A stretch of 64,000 nt of DNA from CAZJYI01 sp964550025 (GTDB lineage Bacteria > Verrucomicrobiota > Kiritimatiellia > UBA8416 > CAYOBW01), in the NCBI GenBank assembly GCA_964550025.1, contig CAZJYI010000012.1, forward strand, positions 1 to 64,000, given 5' to 3'. Of the stretch, positions 37,386-46,825 are shown one piece after another. The notes below the pieces were generated by a model that had not been told where the DNA came from, made no database searches, and was given only the letters and a program-made list of their open reading frames with translations. The position numbers and the translations under genes are program-made. Within the stretch, counting starts at the first letter, position 1. Every line of letters begins with the position of its first letter.

Positions 37386-40300
37386 TGTCCAAACACCTTC
37401 AAATCATACATCGACCACCAGTTCCTGTCGTGACTGCCCGTTTGCTCGATCTTGACGAAGCGCGCTTTGGTCGGCAGGACGACGGCGGTGGTGATGCGGT
37501 TGTCGCCCTTGCCGGCGCCGATGGGGCCGAACCACTCCTTGCCGTTCATAGATGTGTGGATGCGGTATCCCCTGGGATAGTCGTTAGCCGACCTGGCCGC
37601 GTTCATCACGATTTTGCGCACCGTCCTGACCTCGCCCAAATCGACCCGGAACCAGTCGCCGGGCTGCATGGCGCTGCCCGTACCCCAGCGCTTCTCGAGA
37701 TCGCCGTCAATGGCATGTTCCGGCCCTTCGCCGGTCGGCGCGCTCGAGGCCGAGACTTTCCACCCCGCGCGGTCAAGCGCCTCGCCGCCCGCTTGATCGG
37801 GGAGACCGTTGATCTTCAGTTCGTTGATGGACCAGTACAGTCCGTGCTGCCCGGTCTGGACGATCTTCACGAAGCGGCCGTAGGTGGGCGGCAACGCGAT
37901 CGTGAAAGCTCTCTTGCCGGGGTCGCCGCCCTTGACGACCGGCTTGCCCCACTCTTTGCCGTCCAGGGAAACATGAATCTCGTAGCCGCGCGGCTGGTCG
38001 TGCCCAGTCGGGCCGGCGTCCAGAAAGACCTCCTTGATGTCCGTTTCGTACCCCAGATCTACCATGAACCACTCGCCCCCGACCATGTGAGCACCAGTGG
38101 TCCAACGTGTCTTGTCCGAGCCGTCGATCGCGTTGCGCTCAGTGCCTTTCCCCGCGCTGCCCGTGAGGACCATGTTGCCGCCGGCCAACCCCTCCGAAAT
38201 CGCGATGGCCGCTACGAGCGCTTCGCTCTGTACGCTCTTGTCGTCGAGGTACGGCTTCACGAACGCGAATGCGTCGGGGTGCGCCAGATGACCGAGGCCC
38301 GAGATCAGCGCGCGCTTCTCCTGGGCGCCCGCAGCCATGTCCAGCGCTTCGCCGTAGAGTGCGAGCGTTTCCTTCGTCGGTCGCTTGCTGGGCATGGCCA
38401 GCATGCGGGCGTAGCCCCGGAGTGCGAGGATGCGGTTGCCTTCGTCGGCGTCGCGCTGACTGGTCTTCCGCAAGGCCGCGATGGGCGCCGCGTCGGGCCA
38501 GCGCTCCGCCAGCGCCTTGACCGCCGTGCGGCGCACCGCCGCGTCCGCGTGGTCAAGCGCCTTCGTCAGCGCCGGCAACCCCGACGGAGCGGCGATGCCG
38601 CCCAGTGCCGAAAGCAGCGCACACCTGGTGTCCGTGGGAACATCCCGGCGAAGCCCCGCCAGCACGGCTGACGTCTTGATCGCGTCGCCCTCGGCGCGCT
38701 TGGCCGTTGCGACGATGATGTTCTCGAGCTGTCGCAGCGTACTGCTCCCCTGGCTGGCCGTGAGCAGACTCACAACGTCGGGAAGGTCCTCGGCCGCAAC
38801 GAGCAGCCCGATGGACTTCCTGGCCTCCTTGGCGAGGGCGGCGTCGTCGGCACACGCGGCGTCCAGCAGGGCCGGAAGTGCCGGCCTGGCCTTTCGTGCC
38901 CCCAGCACTTTCACGTACTCGATCTTCTGTCCGCCGGTGGCTTTCTTCATGGCTTCCGCGATCGCCTCGTCCACGCCGGGGCCGTTCATCCGGTTGAGCG
39001 TCCTTCGGGCCGCATCGCGTTCGCGAGAGTCTGCGGCCGAGGCTGCCGCGTGTATGGCGGTAGCGACGGCCTTACCGTCCCCAAGCACCTCCAGCGCGCG
39101 CAGGGCCGCAATGCGCACGTCGACGTTCTCCGAGGCGGCCAGCGAGAGGGCGGCATCCCGGGCGCTGCGATCGGCACGCGCGGCCAGCGCATCGATGGCC
39201 AACATCTGGCTGCTTGCGGGCAAAGACCCCAGTTCCGCCGCAATGGCCGGGACGACCTTGTCGCCGGGCAAGTCGGCCACGAGGCGCGCGCCGGCGCGCG
39301 CGGTTTCGGTGTCGTCCTGTCTGAGTGCCGCGAGGGCGTCAGCGATTCCATCCGCCCCCCTGAGCATCGCGGCCCCGTAGCGCGCCGTGGCGCGCACGTG
39401 GGCCGCCGTGTCGGCGCTGAACAGTCGGGCGTAGATCTTCATGCCCGTCGCGCTGTCGCCGGTTGCCCCGGCCGTTTCCCCACACGTCAGCAGTGCACGG
39501 TCAACGGCCGTGCGGATTCGCCCGTTCGCACCTGTCTGCGCGGCGAGCAGCACATCCGTCGCCGCCGTACCGGCTATGCGTCCCAGTGCCTCCGCCGCGG
39601 CAATGGCCGTGGGGACGTCCGTGCTCAGCAACTTGCCCAAAGCCGCTACCGCGGGGGCAACGCGCCGTTCCCCGAGCACGGCCGCGAGAGCGGGGCGATG
39701 CGCGCCCGATGCACGGTCCAGGGCGACCACGAGGGCTTCATCCGCGGCTTTGCCCGGGATGCGTCCGATGGCGTAGCGGGCCCAGTCGCCCATCGTGTCG
39801 TCCGTCAGCAGCGGGGCCAGTGCGGGAACGGCGTTGTCCGTGCCGATGAGCGCGAGCTGCCGGCAAGCGAAACCGCGTCCCGCAAGTGTGGCCCGGGTGT
39901 TGGCCGCGATTCCAGCCAGACCGGCCGACAACTCGTTACGTACGGCCTTGTCGCCGCCCTGGTGCTTGGCCACCAGCGCCTCGATCTGCCTCGGGGCCGT
40001 GTCGCCCTGGCCAAACTCATACGTCTCAAGGCCCTTGAGCACGTTGACCAGACCGGCGCTCAGGGCCTTGGCCTCCGAGCGGCTGAGATACTCCTTCGAC
40101 AGCCGGGCGCTTGGCGTCGCGTCGGCCTCCAGGTCACCCAAGGCGTACTGGATACCGTCGAGGTAGCAGCGCATGATGGGCTCGTTCCAGAAGATCTCGT
40201 GGCGATGGCCGAGGGAGAAGTAGAAAACGCGCCCCTTGCCGTACTTGCGAATCCAAGCCACGCCGAAGTCCTTGTCCTCGCGCTTGATGCCCTTCTTGTC

Positions 40301-41014
40301 CATGTTGGTGTGCTTGACATCCAGGCTGAGCAGGACGTGGAGTGTATCGCGCGAGTAATGGGTGCGGAACTGGTAGATTTCATCAGCGACGTCAAAGCCC
40401 TGGCCGTTGAAGGCCTGCAGGAGCGGATGGCCGGGATCGTCCAGCTTCACACGGACGCTCTCGTTCCAAGGATGGCCGCTGAAGTACCCGCCGATGAGCT
40501 CGCCATATTCGGGCCATTTGTACAACGCGTCCGTAGCGGCGTGGATCCCGACGAGGCCTTTGCCGTTGCGAACGAAGTCCAGAAAGCGCTTCTGTGCCTT
40601 CGTTTCGCGCGCTTCGGCCGCCTTCTTCTCGGCCGCGTTCATCCCGGCCGTGCTGATGTTGAGCAGCGGAAGCCGGACGGTGCAGTTGTTCATGACGATG
40701 GCGTCGAACGTGTCGAACTCAGGCTTCTCGAGGATCGAGAGATCCTGGACGACGGTGGTCGTGAACGCGCCGGTTTTCCGACCGGTGATCTCGAACGCCT
40801 TCGCGCCGTGCGGAATGGAAGAGTGCGTGAACCCTTCACATCCCGAGACGATCAGCAGCTTGCGCGCTCTTTTCGGGGTTACCCTCGCCGTGGCGGGGGC
40901 GGCCCTCTCGATTCTGGCCAATTCGTCCGCGGTTGGCGGTTTGGGGGCCGAGAATGTGACGCCTGCGGTGGCGGCAATGACGGCAAATGTCGTGAGATAT
41001 CTGTATATGGTCAT
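37382..41014 (-). CDS. secreted ThuA-domain protein with HEAT repeats and two discoidin (F5/8 type C) domains
   Basis: The protein has 1210 residues from the ATG at 41014 (GCGGAGA upstream; signal MTIYRYLTTFAVIAATAGVT). The ThuA domain (about 50-285) has LLIVSGCEGFTHSSIPHGAK, GLVGIHAATDALYKWPEYGE and GKGRVFYFSLGHRHEIFWNE. HEAT-type helical repeats run from about 300 to 880 (for example ALGRIAGTAATDVLLAAQ). Two F5/8 type C domains close the chain: RNAIDGSDKTRWTTG...FMVDLG and EHAIDGDLEKRWGTG...FRVDLG. ThuA-like proteins are often encoded beside Gfo/Idh oxidoreductases in 3-keto-sugar metabolism; discoidin domains bind carbohydrates. It lies between an upstream Gfo/Idh gene (17-base gap) and the coupled unknown gene. 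Enzymatic activity of ThuA domains is still poorly defined. Confidence 0.88.
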   Translation of the reverse strand: MTIYRYLTTFAVIAATAGVTFSAPKPPTADELARIERAAPATARVTPKRARKLLIVSGCEGFTHSSIPHGAKAFEITGRKTGAFTTTVVQDLSILEKPEFDTFDAIVMNNCTVRLPLLNISTAGMNAAEKKAAEARETKAQKRFLDFVRNGKGLVGIHAATDALYKWPEYGELIGGYFSGHPWNESVRVKLDDPGHPLLQAFNGQGFDVADEIYQFRTHYSRDTLHVLLSLDVKHTNMDKKGIKREDKDFGVAWIRKYGKGRVFYFSLGHRHEIFWNEPIMRCYLDGIQYALGDLEADATPSARLSKEYLSRSEAKALSAGLVNVLKGLETYEFGQGDTAPRQIEALVAKHQGGDKAVRNELSAGLAGIAANTRATLAGRGFACRQLALIGTDNAVPALAPLLTDDTMGDWARYAIGRIPGKAADEALVVALDRASGAHRPALAAVLGERRVAPAVAALGKLLSTDVPTAIAAAEALGRIAGTAATDVLLAAQTGANGRIRTAVDRALLTCGETAGATGDSATGMKIYARLFSADTAAHVRATARYGAAMLRGADGIADALAALRQDDTETARAGARLVADLPGDKVVPAIAAELGSLPASSQMLAIDALAARADRSARDAALSLAASENVDVRIAALRALEVLGDGKAVATAIHAAASAADSRERDAARRTLNRMNGPGVDEAIAEAMKKATGGQKIEYVKVLGARKARPALPALLDAACADDAALAKEARKSIGLLVAAEDLPDVVSLLTASQGSSTLRQLENIIVATAKRAEGDAIKTSAVLAGLRRDVPTDTRCALLSALGGIAAPSGLPALTKALDHADAAVRRTAVKALAERWPDAAPIAALRKTSQRDADEGNRILALRGYARMLAMPSKRPTKETLALYGEALDMAAGAQEKRALISGLGHLAHPDAFAFVKPYLDDKSVQSEALVAAIAISEGLAGGNMVLTGSAGKGTERNAIDGSDKTRWTTGAHMVGGEWFMVDLGYETDIKEVFLDAGPTGHDQPRGYEIHVSLDGKEWGKPVVKGGDPGKRAFTIALPPTYGRFVKIVQTGQHGLYWSINELKINGLPDQAGGEALDRAGWKVSASSAPTGEGPEHAIDGDLEKRWGTGSAMQPGDWFRVDLGEVRTVRKIVMNAARSANDYPRGYRIHTSMNGKEWFGPIGAGKGDNRITTAVVLPTKARFVKIEQTGSHDRNWWSMYDLKVFGQ

Positions 41015-41031
41015 GGCGTTCTCCGCAGTGG

Positions 41032-42324
41032 TCAGACGCTGATGCTCCACGGGGCTCGCATGTCGCGCCGTAGGAGGCGGTCGGCCTCCGGGTCGTCGAC
41101 GAACTGCGAGGCATCGGGATCCCACTTCAGCGGGCGGTTCAGACGATAGGCGATACAGCCGAGGCTGCACACGGTGATCGTGCTTGATCCGATGTCGCCC
41201 GTGCAGATGCAGGGGCGGCGTGTTCGGATGCCGTCGAGCCAGTTGCCCATGTGATTGCGGCTCTCGTACAGCCGTGTGTCGTTCGGTCCCCATTTGAGCT
41301 TCATCAGGTCCGGGGGATCCGTTGTCAGGAAACCGCGGTTGACACCGATTGTGCCGTCTTCTCCCTTGAACTCGATCCCCGCCCGGCCGCTGGCCCCGCC
41401 GTGGGTCATCTGGATGCCGTTGGCGTACACGTAGGTCAGCCTTCCGTGCTCGCTCAGATCGGGCGGCAGGATTTCCACCGGCCCGTGACCGTCCATGCCC
41501 AGTCCCCACTGGGCGATGTCGAAGTGATGGGCGCCGAAGTCGTACATGCTGCCGTTGCAGTAGTCGCGGTAGTGGCGCCAGCGCGGGAAGACCGCATAAT
41601 CGTCCAGGGGGCACAGTTCACTGTGGTAAGGACGGAACGGCGCCGGACCGAGCCACATGTCCCAGTCGAGGGTCTCGGGCGTCTTCTGCGGCGGCAGGAG
41701 GCACTCTCTGCCCGGTCCCCCGACGTTGACGTGAACCAGGTTGATCTTGCCGACGGCGCCGTTGCGCACGAGCTCGCAGGCAAAGCGGAACTTGAAATCC
41801 GACCGCTGCTGGCTGCCGACCTGGAAGACGCGTCCGTAGCGGCGGGCCGCTTCGGCGATGGCTTCGCCCTCGCGGACGGTCAGAGCGAGGGGCTTCTCGC
41901 AATAGACGTCCTTGCCGGCTTTCATGGCCTCGACCGACTGGATCGCGTGCCAGCCGGTAGGGGTCGCCACGACAACCGCGTCGATGTCCGGCCGGGCAAC
42001 GAGCTCGCGAAAGTCGGGATACACCGCGCAACCCTTGTAGGATGTGGCGTGGCGCTCCGCGTAGGTCTTGTTGATACGGTCCTCGCAGCGCTTCAGCCGT
42101 ATCGTCTCGACGTCGCTGACCGCGACGACCTGGACTTCTTTGCGCCCCAGCAGGTTGCCCAGGTGGCCCCACATCATCTTGCCCATGCCGATCATGCCGA
42201 CGGCGATGCGGCTGCTTGGGGCCGTTGCGCCCACGGCGCTTGACGGAATGACGGCCGGTATGGCTGCCGCCCCCGCGGCGGAGATGGCGGCGGTCTGCAG
42301 AAAACCGCGGCGGGTCAGTTCCAT
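41032..42324 (-). CDS. Tat-exported Gfo/Idh/MocA-family oxidoreductase
   Basis: The protein has 430 residues. ATG at 42324 has AAAGGAG seven bases upstream and begins a Tat signal (ELTRRGFLQTAAISAAGAAA). The NAD(P)-binding strand is IAVGMIGMGKMMWGHLGNLL. The family's EKP motif is in AMKAGKDVYCEKPLAL, preceded by DAVVVATPTGWHA, and the C-terminal beta-sheet domain has the CNGSMYDFGAHHFDIAQWGL segment with the usual catalytic His region. Members oxidise or epimerise sugars with a tightly held NAD(P). Tat export of a folded, cofactor-loaded enzyme to the periplasm fits that. First gene of the operon with ThuA and the unknown protein. Substrate unknown; a 3-keto-sugar role is an inference from ThuA pairing. 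Confidence 0.9.
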   Translation of the reverse strand: MELTRRGFLQTAAISAAGAAAIPAVIPSSAVGATAPSSRIAVGMIGMGKMMWGHLGNLLGRKEVQVVAVSDVETIRLKRCEDRINKTYAERHATSYKGCAVYPDFRELVARPDIDAVVVATPTGWHAIQSVEAMKAGKDVYCEKPLALTVREGEAIAEAARRYGRVFQVGSQQRSDFKFRFACELVRNGAVGKINLVHVNVGGPGRECLLPPQKTPETLDWDMWLGPAPFRPYHSELCPLDDYAVFPRWRHYRDYCNGSMYDFGAHHFDIAQWGLGMDGHGPVEILPPDLSEHGRLTYVYANGIQMTHGGASGRAGIEFKGEDGTIGVNRGFLTTDPPDLMKLKWGPNDTRLYESRNHMGNWLDGIRTRRPCICTGDIGSSTITVCSLGCIAYRLNRPLKWDPDASQFVDDPEADRLLRRDMRAPWSISV

Positions 42325-42640
42325 GATGTCTCCTTTCCCGGTTCGTGCCCGCAATGCCGGGCAGACGGATTTCATGTGGATCGGGGGACGATAGCAGAGA
42401 CGAACGGGAAGGGCTACTTGTAAGTGTAAGGCCTGAGCTGCTAGGCTGGCTTGTGTTGCGAAAAGCTAGTAGCCCGTCCGCCGCGGCGGAAACGCGGGCT
42501 TCTCCCGGCCGACGCGTTTTCGCATCGGTCTCAGCCCGCTTCCGGCAGAAGCGGGCTACTCGGGAGCACACAGAACCGTTTATCGCAATAGGAACCTTTG
42601 TTCGGACAGTGAGGGCATCGGCATGCGTGGGTGAAGAACA
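42325..42640. other. 316-base intergenic region between divergent genes
   Basis: It holds the ribosome-binding site of the oxidoreductase gene (42325-42340, minus), the repeat element at 42469-42559 with a homologous tail to about 42595, and presumably divergent promoters that I could not identify with confidence. I see no small gene here. Confidence 0.5.
42469..42559. repeat. GTAG...CTAC element of the long family, copy 1
   Basis: The element starts GTAGCCCG and ends CGGGCTAC. It contains TCCGCC/GGCGGA (42477-42490) and a 10-bp stem AGCCCGCTTC/GAAGCGGGCT with loop CGGCA (42533-42557). Sequence from 42494 to about 42595 is recognisably the same as 50773-50873 (CGCGGGCTTCTC..., CTTCCGGCAGAAG, ...AGGAAC). 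Confidence 0.75.
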
Positions 42641-44653
42641 ATGAAGATACGCTCTCTCGTGGTGCTGCTCGTGATCTGGACGAGCCTGGCATCCGCCGCC
42701 GACTGGCCGTGGTGGCGTGGGCCTCAGCGGAATGGCATTGTACAGGAGGCCTCCGGCTGGCCGGCCGGCTGGCCGCCGCGCAAGCTGTGGGAGAAGAACG
42801 TGGGGGTGGGGTGCACCTCACCGATCATCGTTGGCGGGCGGCTCTACGTCATGGGATGGACCGGCGATGGCGGCCGTCGTCCGCGCGGCAACCCTATGGG
42901 TCGGGACGCCATCCTCTGTCTTGACGCTACCTCGGGGCGCGAACTGTGGCGGCAGTCGTATTCCGCGCGCTACCAGGGGCGGCTGCGGACGGGAGACACA
43001 GGCGCCTACGGCGGACCCTCGTCGACGCCGAGCCTCGACCCCGACTCCGGCCGGCTCTACACGCTTGGTGTCGACGGCGACTTGCAGTGCTGGGACACGG
43101 CCCGGCAGGGGCGGCGCGTGTGGGGGATCAATCTCTATGACACGTACAAGATCGACCAGCGCCCCGACGTGGGCGAAGGACGGCGCGATTACGGGTTTCC
43201 CGGATCGCCGCTGCTCTACGGGGAATGGGTTGTCGTGGAAGTCGGGGCGCGGGACGGGTTGATCATGGCGTTCGACAAGCGCACCGGCGCGCGTCGGTGG
43301 GTGAGCAAGATTGCCGTGCCCGCCGGGCATTGTGCGGGCCCCGTGCCGTTCACCGTCAGGGGGGTGCCTTGCCTGGCCACATTGGCGCTGAAAGAGCTGG
43401 TAGTGGTTCGGGTGGACCGCGGACGCGAGGGACAGGTTGTGTCCCGCCATCCCTGGACAACCGACTTCGCGTGCAACATCGCTACACCGGCCGCTGCGGG
43501 CGACGGCCGCGTGCTGGTCACGTCCGGCTACAATCACAAGACAATGGTCCTGCTCGACGTTCGCAGGGAGACAGCACGCAAACTATGGGAAACGAAGCAA
43601 CACGCCGTCGTCGGCACGCCCGTCGTCTTCGAGGACCACGTGTACACCGTCGCCGGCAGCCTCAAGTGCGCCCCGCTCGCGACGGGAGCGACGTGCTGGA
43701 GCGGCGGCAGCTTCGTGCACGGTTCGTGCCTGGTGACGGCCCCGGATCGCAAAGTGATTGCCTTTGGCGGTGGGACGCTGGCCCTGCTGGAAGCGAACGC
43801 CGGCGGGTCGTCGTATCGCGAGCTTGCCCGCGTGCGACGCGTCGTGCGCGGAACCTGCTATCCCCATGTCACGCTCTCCGACGGGATTCTGGTCTGCAAG
43901 GATCGTGACGGCGCGCTAGTCGGTCTTGGCGTCGAGCCGCGCGAGAGCGGCGACTCAGCCCAGCTCGTCGAGTCCTATGCGCATGTGGCCGAGCTTGTGG
44001 TGTTCGTCCCGCCCGTGAGTACCGACGACACCCAGCCCGTCTTCACCTGGTCCGGCGGGAAGCAGGCCGCCGGGGGCGCGCGGCTTCGGACCCGCGGCAA
44101 GGCGAAAATCGAGGCGGACGGGGCGATGTCCCTTGCGGAGGGAGCGGTTGTTGTCGAGGGGTTGGGCGACGCGTTGCTCGATCGTTGTCGACGCACGAAC
44201 CAGCTCACGATCGAGGCCGTGATTGTGCCCGCCAATGTCAGGCAAGCCGGGCCGGCGCGAATCATCTCATTCTCCAGCGATCCGTATCACCGCAACTTCA
44301 CGCTGGGCCAGGAGCGCGACCGCTTCGTGCTGCGTCTGCGCACGCCGCAGACGGGCGAGAACGGCATGAAGCCGGAGCCGGTCCTGTGCCGTGCCAGGGC
44401 GGGAGTTGCACAGCACGTCGTCGTTACGTACGTCCCCGGGAAAGTTGTCTGCTACCTGGATGGAGAACAGGTGCTCGACACGGACAGGGTGCGGGGCGAT
44501 TTCAGCAACTGGAGTCCCCAGCACCTCCTGTTCGGCGACGAGTGGTCGGGTGGGAGAGACTGGGCTGGACGGCTTCATGGCATATCGATAGAGAGTCGCG
44601 CCATTGACGCGACCGAGGCGCGGCGGCGGTTCGAGAGAACGAAGGGCAAGTAG
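42641..44653 (+). CDS. secreted PQQ-like beta-propeller fused to a LamG domain
   Basis: The protein has 670 residues with a signal peptide (MKIRSLVVLLVIWTSLASAA). The mature chain opens WPWWRGPQRNGIV, the standard start of exported PQQ_2-type propellers in PVC bacteria. Blade motifs include LCLDATSGRELWRQ, GLIMAFDKRTGARRWVSK and GTPVVFEDHVYTVAGSL. From about residue 470 a concanavalin A-like LamG domain follows (NQLTIEAVIVPANV, HVVVTYVPGKVVCYLDGEQV, HGISIESRAIDATEARRRF). No quinoprotein dehydrogenase active-site residues are evident, so a binding or scaffold role is as likely as catalysis. It is probably extracellular or periplasmic and monocistronic: a palindrome lies 88 bases downstream, before the next gene. 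Confidence 0.85.
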   Translation: MKIRSLVVLLVIWTSLASAADWPWWRGPQRNGIVQEASGWPAGWPPRKLWEKNVGVGCTSPIIVGGRLYVMGWTGDGGRRPRGNPMGRDAILCLDATSGRELWRQSYSARYQGRLRTGDTGAYGGPSSTPSLDPDSGRLYTLGVDGDLQCWDTARQGRRVWGINLYDTYKIDQRPDVGEGRRDYGFPGSPLLYGEWVVVEVGARDGLIMAFDKRTGARRWVSKIAVPAGHCAGPVPFTVRGVPCLATLALKELVVVRVDRGREGQVVSRHPWTTDFACNIATPAAAGDGRVLVTSGYNHKTMVLLDVRRETARKLWETKQHAVVGTPVVFEDHVYTVAGSLKCAPLATGATCWSGGSFVHGSCLVTAPDRKVIAFGGGTLALLEANAGGSSYRELARVRRVVRGTCYPHVTLSDGILVCKDRDGALVGLGVEPRESGDSAQLVESYAHVAELVVFVPPVSTDDTQPVFTWSGGKQAAGGARLRTRGKAKIEADGAMSLAEGAVVVEGLGDALLDRCRRTNQLTIEAVIVPANVRQAGPARIISFSSDPYHRNFTLGQERDRFVLRLRTPQTGENGMKPEPVLCRARAGVAQHVVVTYVPGKVVCYLDGEQVLDTDRVRGDFSNWSPQHLLFGDEWSGGRDWAGRLHGISIESRAIDATEARRRFERTKGK

Positions 44654-44740
44654 ATTCTGTGGAATGCACGGAACGGTGAAGAGGTCTTGCAGGCGAGAGT
44701 TTGCATGTTGGCGCGCGAGTTCCGCGGATGGGGAGGTCCC

Positions 44741-44795
44741 TGTAGCCACGAGCGTGAGCGAGTGGACCGTCCACTCGCTCACGCTCGTGGCTACA
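44741..44795. repeat. perfect palindrome, GTAG-type, copy 2
   Basis: 27-base arms (44741-44767 and 44769-44795) surround a single base. The inner 26 bases of each arm are identical to the arms at 4036-4096, 40.7 kb away; only the centre differs. It lies in the gap 44654-44899, upstream of the ADP-ribosylglycohydrolase-like gene, where nothing else is evident. Confidence 0.9.
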
Positions 44796-44899
44796 ATGTC
44801 GGGGGAGATGGGAACGGTGTGATCCGTTGAGGCGAGATGTTCTCGTCGTGGTGCGGGGAGTCTGAGATACGTGTGTTCGGACAAGGAAAGGAGCATGGC

Positions 44900-46615
44900 A
44901 TGAGACGGAGTCTTCATCAGGTGGGGTTGTGTGCGTTGTTGGTCGTCTGCTGCGCAGTCGCCGCAGCATCGGCGCAGGAGTTCAGGCGTCTGCCCGTGGC
45001 GGAGTACCGCGACAAGATGGCGGGCGGCTGGATCGGCCAGATGGTCGGAGTGGGTTGGGGGGCGCCGACCGAGTTCAAGTTCAACGGCAGGATCATCCCC
45101 GAGGGAAAAATGCCCAAATGGCGGCCGTCGATGGTCAACCAGTTCAACCAGGACGACATCTACGTGGAGATGACGTTCTTGCGCACGCTCGAAGTGTACG
45201 GGTTCGACGTCCCTATCCGGCAGGCCGGCATCGACTTTGCCAACAGCGGATACCGGCTGTGGCACGCTAACCGCGCGGGGCGCGACAACCTGCGCAAGGG
45301 GATCGCGCCGCCCGATTCGGGGCATCCGGCCTTCAACAAGCACGCCGACGACATCGACTACCAGATCGAGGCCGACTACGCTGGACTGATTGCGCCCGGG
45401 ATGCCCAACGTGGCCATCGAGCTGGGCGAGACCTTCGGCCGGTTGATGAACTACGGGGACGGTCTGTATGGCGGGTTGCTCGTCGGCGGCATGTACGCCG
45501 AAGCGTTTTTCAAGGACGATCCTGTGGAGATCGTCGAGGCGGGGCTCAAGTGTGTTCCAGCGGGAAGCCAGTACGCGGAGGCGATCCGCGACGTACTGGC
45601 CTGGTACGCGGCGGAACCGGACGACTGGCAGGCAACCTGGCAGAAGATCGAGGACAAGTACCAGCGCAACAAGGACTATCGTCGCTTCTCGTGCAGCAAG
45701 GGCGCGTTCAATATCGATGCGAAGATCAACGGCGCTTACATCGTAATGGGATTGTTGTACGGCAAGCGCGATCCCGACGCGACAATCGTCATCTCGGCCC
45801 GTTGCGGCCAGGATTCGGACTGCAACCCGTCCAACGCCGGCGGTGTGCTCTTCACCACGATGGGGCGCGAGAATTTGCCCGAGCGTTTCACGTCCGCGTT
45901 GCAGCCGGGGAACGTGTTCAGCCACACGGCCTATAGTTTTACCGGGTTGCTTGACGTGTGCGAGAAACTCGTTCGCCAGGCCGTGAAGCGGCAGGGCGGT
46001 CGCATCGAACGCGCGGAGGACGGGTCCGAGGTGTTCGTGATCCCGGTGGCTCCGCCCAGGCCGGGGAAGCTCGAAACGTGTTGGGAGCCGGGACCGGCCG
46101 CAAACAGCAAGTTCACGGACGAGGAGATGGCAAAGATCAAGGCACCGGCGCCGAAGCCGAAGGCCGGTCGCAGTCCGGGCAAGGCGGACATCGCGAAAGC
46201 GGTGGAAGCGTTTGCTGCCGGATGGACTGTTGCCGACTGCGGGGCGGACATGAAGCCCGGATTGCGCCAGGAGTGGGGTGGGCGCGAGCGCGTGCTGGTC
46301 ACGCATCCGCTCAGCACGCAGACGCCCTGTGTGCTGAGCAGGACAGTGACCGTTCCGGCCGCGGGGAAGAGCCGGCTCGTGCTGGATGTCGCCCACGATC
46401 CGCGCGGCGATTGGACGTTGGTCGTAAAGACCGATGGAAAGGAAGCGCTGAAGCGGAAGATCAGCAAGGCCACGACGGAGAAAGGCTGGCTGACCGTCGA
46501 GACGGGGCTGAGCGCTTTCGCGGGCAAGCCGGTCAAGATCGAGGTCGAAAACCGAGCGGACGGCTGGAGCTGGGAGGCGGCGTACTTCTCCCGGATCGCG
46601 GTGGAGACGGAGTAG
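44900..46615 (+). CDS. exported ADP-ribosylglycohydrolase-family protein
   Basis: The protein has 571 residues. ATG at 44900 has AAAGGAG six bases upstream and starts a signal peptide (hydrophobic VGLCALLVVCCAVAAASA). The helical ADP-ribosylglycohydrolase fold is indicated by DKMAGGWIGQMVGVGWG, QDDIYVEMTFLRTL (first metal-binding acidic pair) and ISARCGQDSDCNPSNAGGVL (second site, normally GGDxDTxA). The C-terminal 120 residues (from ADIAKAVEAFAAGW) form a beta-rich, probably carbohydrate-binding module. Cytoplasmic family members remove ADP-ribose from proteins or DNA. Export makes that substrate unlikely, and cleavage of another N- or O-glycosidic bond is plausible. Monocistronic, followed by the regulator region. 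Confidence 0.83.
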   Translation: MRRSLHQVGLCALLVVCCAVAAASAQEFRRLPVAEYRDKMAGGWIGQMVGVGWGAPTEFKFNGRIIPEGKMPKWRPSMVNQFNQDDIYVEMTFLRTLEVYGFDVPIRQAGIDFANSGYRLWHANRAGRDNLRKGIAPPDSGHPAFNKHADDIDYQIEADYAGLIAPGMPNVAIELGETFGRLMNYGDGLYGGLLVGGMYAEAFFKDDPVEIVEAGLKCVPAGSQYAEAIRDVLAWYAAEPDDWQATWQKIEDKYQRNKDYRRFSCSKGAFNIDAKINGAYIVMGLLYGKRDPDATIVISARCGQDSDCNPSNAGGVLFTTMGRENLPERFTSALQPGNVFSHTAYSFTGLLDVCEKLVRQAVKRQGGRIERAEDGSEVFVIPVAPPRPGKLETCWEPGPAANSKFTDEEMAKIKAPAPKPKAGRSPGKADIAKAVEAFAAGWTVADCGADMKPGLRQEWGGRERVLVTHPLSTQTPCVLSRTVTVPAAGKSRLVLDVAHDPRGDWTLVVKTDGKEALKRKISKATTEKGWLTVETGLSAFAGKPVKIEVENRADGWSWEAAYFSRIAVETE

Positions 46616-46788
46616 ACGGGTGTTGTCCTCGTAGTTGCGGATGGGCCGGCGGTTGCCCCTTCCTCTCTCCGGGGAGGAGCCGCTTCGCTGTTCCGCGACA
46701 ATCGCGGGATGTCAGCAGGCTGACCTTCGGATTGGGTGGACCACAGCATCCGCGGATCTGAGAAGCACAATCAGGACCACAACCCCGC

Positions 46789-46817
46789 TTGACACGTTGT
46801 CTCACACGTTGTTACGT
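46789..46817 (+). promoter_or_regulatory. promoter of the tandem-HTH regulator, overlapped by a palindrome
   Basis: Perfect TTGACA (46789-46794), a 17-base spacer, then TTACGT (46812-46817, a poor -10 match). The palindrome at 46798-46825 covers the spacer and -10, so a protein bound there would block RNA polymerase. The ATG at 46825 is seven bases after the -10 box and has no ribosome-binding site. Confidence 0.4.
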
Positions 46818-46825
46818 GTGGGACA
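46798..46825. promoter_or_regulatory. palindrome, likely operator, upstream copy
   Basis: GTCTCACACGT, four bases TGTT, then ACGTGTGGGAC: 11-base arms with one mismatch, bracketed by T and A. Its partner at 47421-47446 has the same arms, perfect, with AACA in the middle, which is the same element read from the other strand. Position over the promoter and start codon of a winged-helix regulator suggests autoregulation. Confidence 0.6.

Noticed and set aside
39050..41149. A 699-codon plus-strand frame
   Set aside because: Antisense to the ThuA/HEAT gene, which has clear domains in its own frame.
44267..46396. A 709-codon minus-strand frame
   Set aside because: It lies opposite the PQQ-LamG and ADP-ribosylglycohydrolase-like genes and crosses a palindrome. 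No recognisable protein.
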